Notes: generated by a model from the sequence alone, not told the origin. Numbered from the stretch's first letter, positions 8,601 to 16,710 are shown. The stretch is 64,000 nt of DNA from Shouchella patagoniensis (GCF_002019705.1 NZ_KV917377.1:4093938-4157937); one strand, 5' to 3'. Numbers and translations: made by a program.

Positions 8601-9140
8601 TTGATCGATTTTAAAACACAGTATGACATGGCTCCAAACGTGGCATTGTTTTATGCAATGGTAGAAGAGAACTATTTACGGTTTATGAAGGGAGTAGAAG
8701 GAATAGCTAAAGATGAGTTCCATTTTAAAGGGCTTGAGGGAACTGAAAACAGCATTGCACAGTTAATTAAACACCTTGCCTATACGGATTTGGCTTGGAA
8801 TTATCGGATTAGAGGAAGTGCTATTCCTGATGATCTTGAACAGATCTACGGGCCCTCAGAAGAGAATGGCAAGCTGCCTTCAGTCGATTGCCAAACCCCT
8901 ATTCATACGTTGCTTGATCAATACGACTTAGTTATGACGGAATTGAAGGAAACGTGTGTCCGACTATCGGATGAAGACTTGTCAAAAGGGGTTTCTTATG
9001 AAGGTAAGGAAGCAACAATTCGATGGGGGTTATGGCATATCGCTGATCATAATCGCTACCATCAGGCGCATATTCATTTAATGAAAAAATGGTATAAAGA
9101 GAAAACGTTTGCGTCATTTGGATTTGGCAAAGGGAAATAG
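8601..9140 (+). CDS. DinB/YfiT-family four-helix protein
   Basis: A 179-residue protein of the DinB superfamily, four-helix bundles that often bind a metal through three His and in some members act as thiol (bacillithiol or mycothiol) transferases. Candidate ligands are the His of L-I-K-H-L-A-Y-T-D near residue 54 and the two His of H-I-A-D-H-N-R-Y-H near residue 150. The proposed TTG start at 8601 has GGTGGAG close upstream with tight spacing, so the start is uncertain; ATG 8628 is an alternative but lacks a ribosome binding site. Its function in this organism is unknown. It is flanked by gene-free sequence and probably transcribed alone. Confidence 0.75.
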   Translation: MIDFKTQYDMAPNVALFYAMVEENYLRFMKGVEGIAKDEFHFKGLEGTENSIAQLIKHLAYTDLAWNYRIRGSAIPDDLEQIYGPSEENGKLPSVDCQTPIHTLLDQYDLVMTELKETCVRLSDEDLSKGVSYEGKEATIRWGLWHIADHNRYHQAHIHLMKKWYKEKTFASFGFGKGK

Positions 9141-9269
9141 CTAAAAGAACAGAAGTTATGTAAGGTAATAAAAGGAATGATGCTCGAAAAGGGCTAAAGA
9201 GACAGATTATTTTTAATGGTTTATCATGTTATTATTTGTCTATATGTAAATATTGAAAGAAAAGGTTTG

Positions 9270-9410
9270 GTGATTTTGTTGTTTCTATTTGTCGTTCTTG
9301 CTTTTGGATTGTTAATGTCCACGTTATTTGCTATTGAGCGGAAATTAAGTAAAACGAATGAGCAAAATGATGAAATTATTCACTTACTCAAACGTAATAA
9401 AGATGCTTAG
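9270..9410 (+). CDS. Small single-pass membrane protein
   Basis: A short open frame encoding one hydrophobic helix (LLFLFVVLAFGLLMSTLF) followed by a charged amphipathic tail rich in Glu, Lys and Asn. The open frame extends upstream to ATG 9216, but AAAGG at about 9261-9265 favours GTG 9270 or TTG 9276. The layout, one helix with a cytoplasmic charged tail, is common among small Bacillus membrane regulators. I do not recognise a family. Confidence is limited by the uncertain start and small size. Confidence 0.45.
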   Translation: MILLFLFVVLAFGLLMSTLFAIERKLSKTNEQNDEIIHLLKRNKDA

Positions 9411-9492
9411 AGTAAGGCTTTTTGAGTTGCATAGGTACGAACGTGGCCGTTTCGTTTATTAAGATGGATTCATGTTTTATGGAGGTGATTAT

Positions 9493-10020
9493 GTGTTTCC
9501 TGTACTAGAAACAGATCGTTTAAACCTTAGACAGATACATGAGCGAGATAGGGAGAGTATATATACTCTCTTTTCTAATGAAAACGTATTGAGGTATTAT
9601 GGGCAATCTCCTTTTGAAAATGAAGAACAAGCTAATGACTTAATCAATCACTTTAACAACATCTATACGAATCGAAAAGGGATTAGGTGGGGAATTGAAT
9701 TAAAAGCCTCTGAAGACCTTATGGGCACAGTAGGCTTTCATTTATGGTCTCCTAATCATCGTAGAGCGGAAATTGGATATGAACTATTACCAAGTTATTG
9801 GAATAATGGCCTCGGTTCAGAAGCGATCAAAAGAGTGATTCAATACAGTTTTACAGAGATGAAACTTCACCGTGTTGGAGCTGTTGTATTTGTAGAAAAC
9901 GATGCTTCTAATAACCTTTTAGAGAAACTAGGTTTTGAAAAAGAGGGTTTGTTAAAAGAATATATGTTTCATAACGGTAAGTACAAGGACACATATATCT
10001 ACTCGTTCCTAAAAAATTAG
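9493..10020 (+). CDS. RimJ/RimL-type GNAT acetyltransferase
   Basis: A 175-residue GNAT of the RimJ/RimL (Acetyltransf_3) branch, which acetylates protein N-termini or small amines. It opens with the standard L-E-T-D-R-L-N-L-R-Q strand, has the H-R-R-A-E-I-G-Y-E segment, the acetyl-CoA loop W-N-N-G-L-G-S-E-A, and the C-terminal N-D-A-S-N-N-L-L-E-K-L-G-F. GTG 9493 is the start: GGAGGTGAT at 9481-9489 is a near-perfect anti-16S match with 7 nt spacing, whereas the upstream ATG 9472 overlaps that region. Its substrate is unknown. Confidence 0.85.
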   Translation: MFPVLETDRLNLRQIHERDRESIYTLFSNENVLRYYGQSPFENEEQANDLINHFNNIYTNRKGIRWGIELKASEDLMGTVGFHLWSPNHRRAEIGYELLPSYWNNGLGSEAIKRVIQYSFTEMKLHRVGAVVFVENDASNNLLEKLGFEKEGLLKEYMFHNGKYKDTYIYSFLKN

Positions 10021-10058
10021 ATGAAAATTATGTTTGGTGTTCTTCACAACTAAATTGT

Positions 10059-10478
10059 TTAAATAGGCTTATTAAGTACAGGTGAAGAAAGATTCATCAT
10101 TGTGTACGGTTCCCCGTATTCCATTGTTTGGTCAATGAAGTTTTCCAGTAATTCGTTAGATTCTGTGATAATTTTTACTAAGTAACTATACTCTCCCGTT
10201 AGCCGGTGACATTCAATTACCATTGTGTTTTCTTTACAGAACTCGCTAAATAATTTACATTTATGTGTCTTCACAAGAATAAACGCTTTTACCGTTTTGT
10301 TGAGTTTGTTTGCGTTAACTTTTGTTGTATAGCCTTCAATAATGTTTTGTTCTTCTAATTTCTTAACTCTTTCAGTTACCGCTGGGACAGATAATGATAT
10401 TTTTTTACTTAAATCAGTCATTGAGATGCGCCCATCTTGTTGAAGAATGGTTAAGATCTTTCGATTGATTTCGTCCAA
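10059..10478 (-). CDS. Lrp/AsnC-family transcriptional regulator
   Basis: A 139-residue feast/famine regulator. The N-terminal winged helix-turn-helix (L-D-E-I-N-R-K-I-L-T-I-L-Q-Q-D-G-R, then S-V-P-A-V-T-E-R-V-K-K-L) is followed by the RAM ligand-binding fold with the G-E-Y-S-Y-L-V-K turn. The start is a TTG at 10478 with AAGGTGTGATC upstream. It is divergent from the DUF1272-isochorismatase gene at 10624, with 145 nt of AT-rich sequence between, and Lrp regulators commonly control a divergent neighbour. It therefore probably regulates the two hydrolases that follow. The effector is unknown; an amino acid would be typical. Confidence 0.85.
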   Translation of the reverse strand: MDEINRKILTILQQDGRISMTDLSKKISLSVPAVTERVKKLEEQNIIEGYTTKVNANKLNKTVKAFILVKTHKCKLFSEFCKENTMVIECHRLTGEYSYLVKIITESNELLENFIDQTMEYGEPYTMMNLSSPVLNKPI

Positions 10479-10623
10479 ATACGATCACACCTTATCATTT
10501 TAATTAAACATCTCGTTTTTTAACTCATTTTAAAGCATTTACATCTATATTCCTAACAAAACTAATTTTTTGATAAAGCCATTCATTTTATTATTAAAGT
10601 AAGTTGATGTTAGGAGGTATGTT

Positions 10624-11373
10624 ATGGGTTTATTAATGAAAAAAGCATGTGAGAAATGCAGCATAGCACTAAATGGGCACGCGTATATTTGCTCTCACGA
10701 ATGTACTTTTTGCAAAGAATGTACGAACTCAATGTCTCGAATATGTCCAAATTGTGGTGGGGAGCTCGTAAAGCGGCCTGAAAAAGGGTTCGTTCCCGTA
10801 CGTGAGAAGGACAGTGGGGCTAAAGCATTATTAGTGATTGATGTTCAAAACGCATTTAATGATAAGAAATGGGGTGAAAGAAATAATCCTAATGCAGAGA
10901 AGAATATGAATACCATTCTAAGAGTCTGGCGAGAGAAGAATTGGAAAGTATTTATAGTGAAACATAAATCAGATCATCCTTCTTCTCTGTTTTTTCATGG
11001 TCACAAAGGGTATGAAGTGAAAGAGATGATCGACCAAAGAAATGACGACATGATTATTGAAAAGAAAGTGAACAGTAGCTTTATTCAGACAGACTTAGAA
11101 TCGTTATTAGTACAACATGGAATTACATCGGTTGTAACAACTGGTTTAACAACGCCACATTGTGTATCAACTACTGTAAGAATGAGTAGTAATCTTGGTT
11201 TTAAAACGTATGTTGTATCGGATGCGGTGGCCGCCTTTGGATTGAAAGATCAAAATAATGTTTATTATGATGCAGATACAGTGCATGCTTTATCGTTAGC
11301 TACATTAAATAAAGAATTTGCAGAAATTATAACAACAGAGCAACTAGTAGCGAACATAGATTTGTTAAGGTAA
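10624..11373 (+). CDS. DUF1272 zinc-ribbon fused to isochorismatase-fold hydrolase
   Basis: A 249-residue two-domain protein. Residues 6-60 match DUF1272, a small zinc-ribbon family, with cysteine pairs C9/C12, C23/C27, C30/C33 and C41/C44, enough for two zinc sites. Residues 66-249 are an isochorismatase-like cysteine hydrolase with the triad D73 (in V-I-D-V-Q), K147 or K148 and C180 (in T-P-H-C-V-S-T). Such enzymes hydrolyse amides (nicotinamidase, ureidoacrylate) or isochorismate. AGGAGG sits 6 nt before ATG 10624. It is followed 69 nt downstream by a second enzyme of the same fold and is divergent from an Lrp regulator. The fusion is unusual: DUF1272 is normally a stand-alone protein of about 60 residues. 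The substrate is unknown. Confidence 0.8.
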   Translation: MGLLMKKACEKCSIALNGHAYICSHECTFCKECTNSMSRICPNCGGELVKRPEKGFVPVREKDSGAKALLVIDVQNAFNDKKWGERNNPNAEKNMNTILRVWREKNWKVFIVKHKSDHPSSLFFHGHKGYEVKEMIDQRNDDMIIEKKVNSSFIQTDLESLLVQHGITSVVTTGLTTPHCVSTTVRMSSNLGFKTYVVSDAVAAFGLKDQNNVYYDADTVHALSLATLNKEFAEIITTEQLVANIDLLR

Positions 11374-11442
11374 ACAAATAATTAACGATTGAAACATAGT
11401 TTAAACCGAATAAGTTTTTGGTATTAGAAAGGGGATGTACGT

Positions 11443-12000
11443 TTGCAGCAGCTGTTATTAATTATTGATGCACAACAAGAATTAATCGACGGGACCATAG
11501 CTGAACAAGCCATTTATAAAAAAGAGGATTTAATAATCTCTATTAATAAAGTGATTCATAAGGCTGAAAGAGAGAATATAGAGATTGTTTTTGTGAAGGA
11601 TTTAGATGTTGCTGGAGGAGAAGGGGATGGTTTTCAAATACATAACGAAATCACCCAGCTTGATAAAGCAAGGATATTTAATAAATCGGCTACAAATGCC
11701 TTTTACAATACTGGTCTCCTAGAATATGTGACTCATCATCACATTGGACATGTTGTTATTATGGGGTGTGAAACACAGCATTGTATCGATAGTGCGGTTC
11801 GCACTGCCACGATTCATAGCATGGATGTCACGTTAATTGCTGACGGTCACAGTACGAGAGGAAATGATGTGTTAGAACCAGAACAAATCATTCATCATCA
11901 TAATAGCACCCTCCACGGTCGTTACAATGTAGATCACTTCTCAATTGTTAGAAACTCTAACGAAGAGGTCTTTAGTCCAACTCATGATCAGTATAGATAG
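11443..12000 (+). CDS. Isochorismatase-fold cysteine hydrolase
   Basis: A 185-residue stand-alone isochorismatase-family hydrolase. The triad is D9 (L-I-I-D-A-Q-Q-E), K81 (F-N-K-S-A-T-N-A-F) and C114 (C-E-T-Q-H-C-I-D-S-A-V-R). The Q-H-C-I-D-S-A-V-R segment resembles members annotated as cysteine hydrolases rather than nicotinamidases. TTG 11443 is chosen because AAAGGGGATG lies at the right distance. It follows the DUF1272 fusion enzyme on the same strand and a perfect 15-bp hairpin closes the unit, so the two enzymes probably belong to one pathway under the upstream Lrp regulator. Confidence 0.85.
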   Translation: MQQLLLIIDAQQELIDGTIAEQAIYKKEDLIISINKVIHKAERENIEIVFVKDLDVAGGEGDGFQIHNEITQLDKARIFNKSATNAFYNTGLLEYVTHHHIGHVVIMGCETQHCIDSAVRTATIHSMDVTLIADGHSTRGNDVLEPEQIIHHHNSTLHGRYNVDHFSIVRNSNEEVFSPTHDQYR

Positions 12001-12025
12001 GGTATGTTACAGGGAGCTTTAGTTA

Positions 12026-12061
12026 AACCATTGGTATTAGCCATGTCTAATACCAATGGTT
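12026..12061 (+). terminator. Perfect 15-bp hairpin
   Basis: AACCATTGGTATTAG (12026-12040) and its exact complement (12047-12061) enclose a CCATGT loop, right after the second isochorismatase gene. The U-tract is weak, but position fits a terminator. Confidence 0.55.
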
Positions 12062-12178
12062 ATGTTAATGTTATCTGGATCACTTCATTCATTTTATAAT
12101 CGTAACCTTCTTTTGTGTGAATCCATGATAGAATGGCTGTTGACTGAAAAATAAAATTAGTTTAGGAAGGTTGATTGG

Positions 12179-12787
12179 ATGGGGTCAAGAATCATGCATG
12201 CCATCATCGCCCAACAACTAGTAGAGCGGTTGTCTATAAAAGAGCAAGCGGCTTTTTTAATTGGAGGAATGGCTCCAGACGCTGGTTCTTCTAAAGATGA
12301 ATCTCATTTTTTTATAGGTGAACATCGAGATTATTCAAGGAGTATTAACTATAAAGGTTTCTTAGCCAAGTATCACAGGAAAGCAAAAGATGCGTATATT
12401 TTAGGGTACTTCATTCATTTAATTGCCGATGATATTTGGCTAAAAGGATTTTATTTGCCATGGTTAAAAAACCGCATGGAAAAACAAAAAGAAACTGGAC
12501 CTTTATATTATCGTGATTTTTCTTTACTAAATGGCAAGTTACTTGAACATTATGGCTTAAAAAAGGAGTTGAAAAACACATTCGATCAGATTTCGGGAAT
12601 AATCGATTTAGAGGAGGTTACATCTAAGGATGTAGAAGCATTTATCCCTGCTGTCATTGAAGATATGAACTACGATCAACAAGTAATAGAGGAGAAATTA
12701 AAGATATTAACCTTTGATCAAATGCTTGGATACATTGAGACGTCAATTGAGATAGGCTATGAACATGTTAAGCGGTTAGAAGCATAA
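12179..12787 (+). CDS. Zinc-dependent phospholipase C-like hydrolase
   Basis: A 202-residue protein similar to Bacillus proteins annotated as hydrolases with a zinc-dependent phospholipase C fold. Candidate zinc ligands are H7 in M-H-A-I-I-A, D33 in G-G-M-A-P-D-A, the His of G-E-H-R-D-Y, and the H-x-x-x-D pair in F-I-H-L-I-A-D-D. No signal peptide is present, so it probably acts in the cytoplasm on an unknown phosphoester. GGAAGG precedes ATG 12179. It stands alone between two hairpins. The assignment rests on the ligand pattern and general resemblance. Confidence 0.6.
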   Translation: MGSRIMHAIIAQQLVERLSIKEQAAFLIGGMAPDAGSSKDESHFFIGEHRDYSRSINYKGFLAKYHRKAKDAYILGYFIHLIADDIWLKGFYLPWLKNRMEKQKETGPLYYRDFSLLNGKLLEHYGLKKELKNTFDQISGIIDLEEVTSKDVEAFIPAVIEDMNYDQQVIEEKLKILTFDQMLGYIETSIEIGYEHVKRLEA

Positions 12788-12825
12788 TTAAATCAACGGT
12801 GAATACCGCAAGCTGTTGACAAGCT

Positions 12826-12852
12826 AAAGCACTCAATTGTGAGTGCTTTTTT
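12826..12852. terminator. Bidirectional intrinsic terminator
   Basis: AAAGCACTCA (12826-12835) pairs with TGAGTGCTTT (12840-12849) and a T-run follows. It lies between the convergent hydrolase and VanW genes and overlaps the last base of the VanW stop codon. Confidence 0.7.
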
Positions 12853-13760
12853 CAATTGCTTCCACGCACTTCTTTTGGTAAACGATTTGGGGCACTTGGA
12901 ACTTTACGTGGTTCATAGTCAATTTTTTCAGATGAGAAAACTTTGACAACAAGTGTGCCAGTGTATGCTTTTGCGATAATTAAAATTGGTTGGTTATGGT
13001 TGTTTGTGAAAACAAAGTCTGGACCGTACCAGCTAACAGTCGCATCCCTTCCTGGTGGAACATAGGTTACTCTTTTAGAGTGGGTGTACCGTTCATTGAT
13101 TGTTAATGCCGCTTTATCAATCGCATTAAATAAGGTTGATGAAACTTGGCAAATGCCACCACCGATTCCTTCAGATAGCTCTCCTCGGACGATGATCGGT
13201 GCTGCCATATAGCCACGTTCTGCTGTACGCATACCCACGACTTCATTAAAAGAAAAGCGTTCACCTGGAAAGATAACCCGGTTATTAATGGCTGCTGAAG
13301 CGAGTTCAATATTGTTCACTCGCTGTTTGTTGCCCGTATTAAAGTACGTCGCATAAGCACCAACTTGTTCAGCTCGAATTGACTGCAACAAATCTGTATC
13401 GACTTTAGGGAACTGTTTTAAAAGAGGGACATCTACGACACGCTGTTCGTTGCTATAGAAGTAATCATAAAAATGTTCTTGAAACATTTGTCTGTCTAAG
13501 CGATAGCCAATTTGCTCTTCTATAATTTCGCCATACGTACCAAGCGTCGCATTTACTGGCGCTTTGTACACTTGTTTCTCCACATTATCAATGAGCTCCT
13601 CTAGCTTGTTTTGTTCTATGGTTGTTTGTCCAAGAACAGGGTCAAAAAACTCTTCTCTATGTAAGGAAACAATGGTTTCTCCTTCATGCATCAACTCAAG
13701 CGTTTCATCATTTGGTAATAAGGAAAATGCCAAAAGGAATGATAATAACAAGCTTGTCAA
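12852..13760 (-). CDS. VanW-family protein
   Basis: A 302-residue exported protein with the VanW domain in its C-terminal half. The N-terminus, from a TTG start with AAAGGAG upstream, is a hydrophobic leader (TSLLLSFLLAFSLL), then a region of YoaR-like character, then the VanW core. That core includes N-N-R-V-I-F-P-G-E-R-F-S-F-N, the G-G-G-I-C-Q-V-S-S-T-L-F-N-A signature with its conserved Cys, and R-D-A-T-V-S-W-Y-G-P-D-F. VanW proteins occur with some vancomycin-resistance clusters and widely in Gram-positives; their activity on the cell wall is not defined. No resistance genes are nearby. Confidence 0.85.
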   Translation of the reverse strand: MTSLLLSFLLAFSLLPNDETLELMHEGETIVSLHREEFFDPVLGQTTIEQNKLEELIDNVEKQVYKAPVNATLGTYGEIIEEQIGYRLDRQMFQEHFYDYFYSNEQRVVDVPLLKQFPKVDTDLLQSIRAEQVGAYATYFNTGNKQRVNNIELASAAINNRVIFPGERFSFNEVVGMRTAERGYMAAPIIVRGELSEGIGGGICQVSSTLFNAIDKAALTINERYTHSKRVTYVPPGRDATVSWYGPDFVFTNNHNQPILIIAKAYTGTLVVKVFSSEKIDYEPRKVPSAPNRLPKEVRGSN

Positions 13761-13879
13761 ACAAATCCGCTCCTTTCCTCATACGCATTAGTATGGATCG
13801 TATCAGTAAGGAGCATTCGGAAGTATAGCAGAAAATAAGAGGTAAAAAATAGGAAGACAAAGACGGAGTTACTGTGAGT

Positions 13880-14475
13880 GGTATGGTGATTACGGATAAA
13901 GAGCGGAGATTCGGAGTCGGAGTGTTGAGATTTGAGTCTGTGGCGCGGAGAATCGGCGTCCTGGCGTGGAGATTGAGTGCAAAGAGCGGAGATTTAGAGT
14001 CCTGGCGTGGAGATTGAGTGCAAGGGGCGGAGATTTGGAGTCCTGGCGTGGAGATTTGAGTGCAAGGTGCGGAGATTGATGAGTGTGAGGTGGAGATTAC
14101 GGATAAAGAGCGGAGAATTGGCGTTGGAGCGTGGAGATTTGAGAGCAAAGAGCGGAGATTTGGAGTCCGGGTGTGGAGATTGAGTGCAAGGTGCGGAGAT
14201 TGATGAGTGTGAGGTGGAGATTTGCGGATGAAGAGCGGAGAATTGGCGTTGGAGCGTGGAGATTTGAGTACAAAGTGCGGAGAATTGGCTGTGGAGCGTG
14301 GAGATTTGAGTACAAAGAGCGGAGAATTGGCTGTGGAGCGTGGAGATTTGAGTACAAAGAGCGGAGAATTGGAGTACGGGCGTGGAGATTTGAGTGCAAG
14401 GTGCGGAGATTTGAGTGCAAGGTGCGGAGATTGATGAGTGTGAGGTGGAGATTACGGATAAAGAGCGGAGACGCG
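13880..14475. repeat. Degenerate 21-nt tandem repeat tract
   Basis: About 600 bp built from 20-21-nt units. The common forms are GCGTGGAGATTTGAGTACAAA and GAGCGGAGAATTGGCTGTGGA, alternating to give a 42-nt higher-order unit; each contains a GGAGATT or GGAGAATT core. A longer block around GATGAGTGTGAGGTGGAG recurs at about 14085, 14200 and 14435. Because the period is a multiple of three, open frames run through it on both strands (for example heptads like ERGDLST-KSGELAV), but none has a ribosome binding site. I therefore call it non-coding. A shorter tract of the same type lies at 58640-58775. Confidence 0.85.
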
Positions 14476-14621
14476 ACGTCTGGCTCGAGGCACAGGTTCG
14501 TTACACAATAGCTTCAGTTGTGAGAGAAATAGATACACTAATAGGAAAGCAAAAATGGAGGCAAGTTCATGTACGAGCCTGCCTCTATATTCTCTATATT
14601 CACCCATGATCTTCTTATAAC

Positions 14622-14945
14622 TTACTGTTTTCGGTCTGCGTGGGACTCACCCCATTCGTGCATTGCTGTAAGCACGGGTTCGAGCGTTTTTCCATATGCA
14701 CTAATTGAATATTCGACTTTTGGAGGAATTTCTGAGTAGACAATTCGATCGATGATTTCTTCTTCTTCTAGTTCTCTTAGTTGTTTCGTTAATACTTTAG
14801 GTGTAATTTCTGGAATAGCGCGCTGAAATGCGCCAAATCTTGTTGTTCCATTAGCGAGCAAGTGTAGTAAAATAAGCGGTTTCCATTTACCTATGAGTAT
14901 GCTAAGAGCTTGATCAACACGGCATTGTTTGGGGTTAATTTTCAT
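14622..14945 (-). CDS. HxlR-family transcriptional regulator
   Basis: A 107-residue winged-helix regulator of the HxlR family. Landmarks are C8 in K-Q-C-R-V (many members sense thiol-reactive compounds through this N-terminal Cys), the I-L-I-G-K-W-K-P-L-I-L helix, R-F-G-A-F-Q-R-A-I-P-E-I-T-P-K-V-L-T-K-Q-L-R-E-L recognition helix, and the V-E-Y-S-I-S-A-Y-G-K-T-L-E-P-V wing. AAGGAG lies 9 nt from its ATG. It is divergent from a flavin-dependent monooxygenase and FMN reductase pair and a palindrome sits between them, so it probably represses that pair in response to an electrophile or quinone. Confidence 0.9.
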   Translation of the reverse strand: MKINPKQCRVDQALSILIGKWKPLILLHLLANGTTRFGAFQRAIPEITPKVLTKQLRELEEEEIIDRIVYSEIPPKVEYSISAYGKTLEPVLTAMHEWGESHADRKQ

Positions 14946-14986
14946 TTTGTTTTCTCTCCTTAGTATCCTGAAGATACCATATATCC

Positions 14987-15004
14987 TAAAAGTGCGTACT
15001 TTTA
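14987..15004. promoter_or_regulatory. Candidate HxlR operator
   Basis: TAAAAGTGCGTACTTTTA is a palindrome with 7-bp arms around GCGT in the intergenic region between the divergent hxlR-type gene and the monooxygenase gene. A second small repeat, GTATC-ctgaa-GATAC, sits about 20 nt to its left. HxlR regulators bind such palindromes as dimers. Confidence 0.55.
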
Positions 15005-15080
15005 AATGAGTTCATCATACGTCAAAATAGATGTGTAAACAACTATCGAGATTGAAGCTTATAAAAGGAGTGAACCTTAG

Positions 15081-16139
15081 GTGATGAATCGAATAGATCA
15101 AAGCAATGGGCTGGAATTCGGCATATATACATTAGGTGATCATTTACCTAATCCACATACTGGAGAACATATCTCCGCCGAGCAACGTGTAAAGGAAATT
15201 ATTGAGTTTGCAAAGCTTGCTGATCAAGCGGGTTTAGATTTCTTTAGTGTGGGAGAAAGTCATCAGGATTATTTTGCAACACAGGCGCATTCGGTTGTAT
15301 TAGCGGCGATTGCTCAAGCGACAAAAAACATTAAGATTGGAAGCTCTTCTACAATTATTAGTACGTCTGATCCTGTTCGGGTCTATGAAGATTTTGCAAC
15401 AGTCGATTTAATTTCTGGTGGCCGTGCTGAAATTATTGCTGGACGAGCATCTCGTGTTGGTTTGTATGATTTGCTTGGGTATAACTTGCGCGATTATGAA
15501 GCATTGTTTGAAGAGAAATTTGATCTGCTGCGTAAAATTAATGAAGAAGAAGTTGTGAATTGGAGCGGTGAATTCAGGGCACCTCTGAATGATGCGCGGG
15601 TGATACCACGACCAAAAGAAGGAAAGCTCCCAATTTGGCGTGCGGTTGGAGGTACTCCGGCGAGTGCCATTAAAGCTGGTTATGCAGGGGTGCCTATGTT
15701 CCTTGCACATTTGGCAGGACCTACTGCTGTCTTTAAGCGTTCGATTGATGCGTATCGTGCTGCATTAACTGAAGGTGGACATGACCCAGTTGATTTCCCG
15801 ATCGCGACAGCAGGACTTTTCTTTGCTGCAGAAACGACGCAAGAGGCGCAACGAACGTATTACCCACATGTAAATGAAGGGATTAAATTGACGAATGGTC
15901 AAGGTTTTTCAAAGCGGGCTTTTGCACAAGGGGAAGATGTTCGGGATGTATTGGCTGTCGGAAGTCCACAACAAATTATTGAAAAGATTCTTTATCAACA
16001 TGAGATGTATGGGCATCAACGATATATCGCCCAACTTGATTTTGGTGGAGTGCCGTTTGAGCAAATTCGAAAAAACATCGAATTAATTGCAACTGAGGTT
16101 TTGCCCGCTATTCGCAAATATACGAAGGAGGGGTCTTGA
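15081..16139 (+). CDS. Luciferase-like flavin-dependent monooxygenase
   Basis: A 352-residue TIM-barrel oxygenase of the LLM (bacterial luciferase-like) class that uses reduced FMN to oxygenate an unknown substrate. It shows F-G-I-Y-T-L-G-D-H at the N-terminus, F-F-S-V-G-E-S-H-Q for the second strand, the I-G-S-S-S-T-I-I-S segment and D-L-I-S-G-G-R-A-E-I-I-A-G-R-A-S, all standard for the family. GTG 15081 is used because AAAAGGAG ends 10 nt before; ATG 15084 is equally possible. Its stop overlaps the start of an FMN reductase by one base, so the two form a two-component monooxygenase, likely controlled by the divergent HxlR regulator. Confidence 0.85.
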   Translation: MMNRIDQSNGLEFGIYTLGDHLPNPHTGEHISAEQRVKEIIEFAKLADQAGLDFFSVGESHQDYFATQAHSVVLAAIAQATKNIKIGSSSTIISTSDPVRVYEDFATVDLISGGRAEIIAGRASRVGLYDLLGYNLRDYEALFEEKFDLLRKINEEEVVNWSGEFRAPLNDARVIPRPKEGKLPIWRAVGGTPASAIKAGYAGVPMFLAHLAGPTAVFKRSIDAYRAALTEGGHDPVDFPIATAGLFFAAETTQEAQRTYYPHVNEGIKLTNGQGFSKRAFAQGEDVRDVLAVGSPQQIIEKILYQHEMYGHQRYIAQLDFGGVPFEQIRKNIELIATEVLPAIRKYTKEGS

Positions 16140-16705
16140 TGAATATTGTTGCCCTCTCAGGTTCGGTCGTTGGTTCAAAAACCCGTACGGCTATTAATGA
16201 AGTGGTGCGTACATTTGAAAAGAACTATCCAGAAATCGATGTCCAATTAATTGATTTGGCTGATTACAACATCCAATTTAGTGATGGGCGCAATTATCTT
16301 GAATACGAGGGTGATACTGGTTTTGTTGCAAAGGCGTTGATGGATGCTGATGCGATTATCATTGGTTCGCCTATCTTTCAAGCGTCCATTCCTGGAGCGT
16401 TAAAAAACATTTTTGATTTGCTACCTGTTCAGGCATTCACTGATAAAATCGCAGGAATTGTCATGACAGCAGGAAGTGCAAAGCATTATTTAGTTGCAGA
16501 ACAACAGCTTAAACCGATTCTTGGTTATATGAAAGCGCAAATCGTGCAGTCGTATGTATTTGCAGAGGAAAAGGATTTTTCGCAGAAACAGATCGTCAAC
16601 AATGATGTTTCGTTTCGAATTGAGCGTCTTGTTGAAGATACGTATGTGCTTGCCACCACGTATGCAAAAATCCGAGAAGAACAAGATGACGCTTATGATT
16701 TTTAA
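16139..16705 (+). CDS. NADPH-dependent FMN reductase
   Basis: A 188-residue flavodoxin-fold reductase. M-N-I-V-A-L-S-G-S-V-V-G-S-K-T-R-T is the phosphate-binding loop for FMN, and I-I-G-S-P-I-F-Q-A-S-I-P-G-A-L-K-N is the typical NADPH_FMN_red segment. It should supply reduced FMN to the luciferase-like enzyme encoded just upstream. ATG 16139 shares a base with the preceding TGA (TGATG), and AAGGAGGGG lies inside the upstream gene end, so translation is probably coupled. The protein has full family length. Confidence 0.88.
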   Translation: MNIVALSGSVVGSKTRTAINEVVRTFEKNYPEIDVQLIDLADYNIQFSDGRNYLEYEGDTGFVAKALMDADAIIIGSPIFQASIPGALKNIFDLLPVQAFTDKIAGIVMTAGSAKHYLVAEQQLKPILGYMKAQIVQSYVFAEEKDFSQKQIVNNDVSFRIERLVEDTYVLATTYAKIREEQDDAYDF

Positions 16706-16710
16706 ATCGG

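Noticed and set aside
5803-12831. The 14-mer GACAAGCTAAAGCA at both 5803-5816 and 12818-12831
   Set aside because: Both are beside terminator hairpins and the surrounding sequence differs; two copies of a 14-mer could be shared terminator wording or chance, not a proven repeat.
14097-14434. Open reading frames on both strands through the repeat tract, with heptad-like peptides
   Set aside because: They follow only from a 21-nt period, lack ribosome binding sites and change frame where unit length is 20; treated as non-coding repeat.
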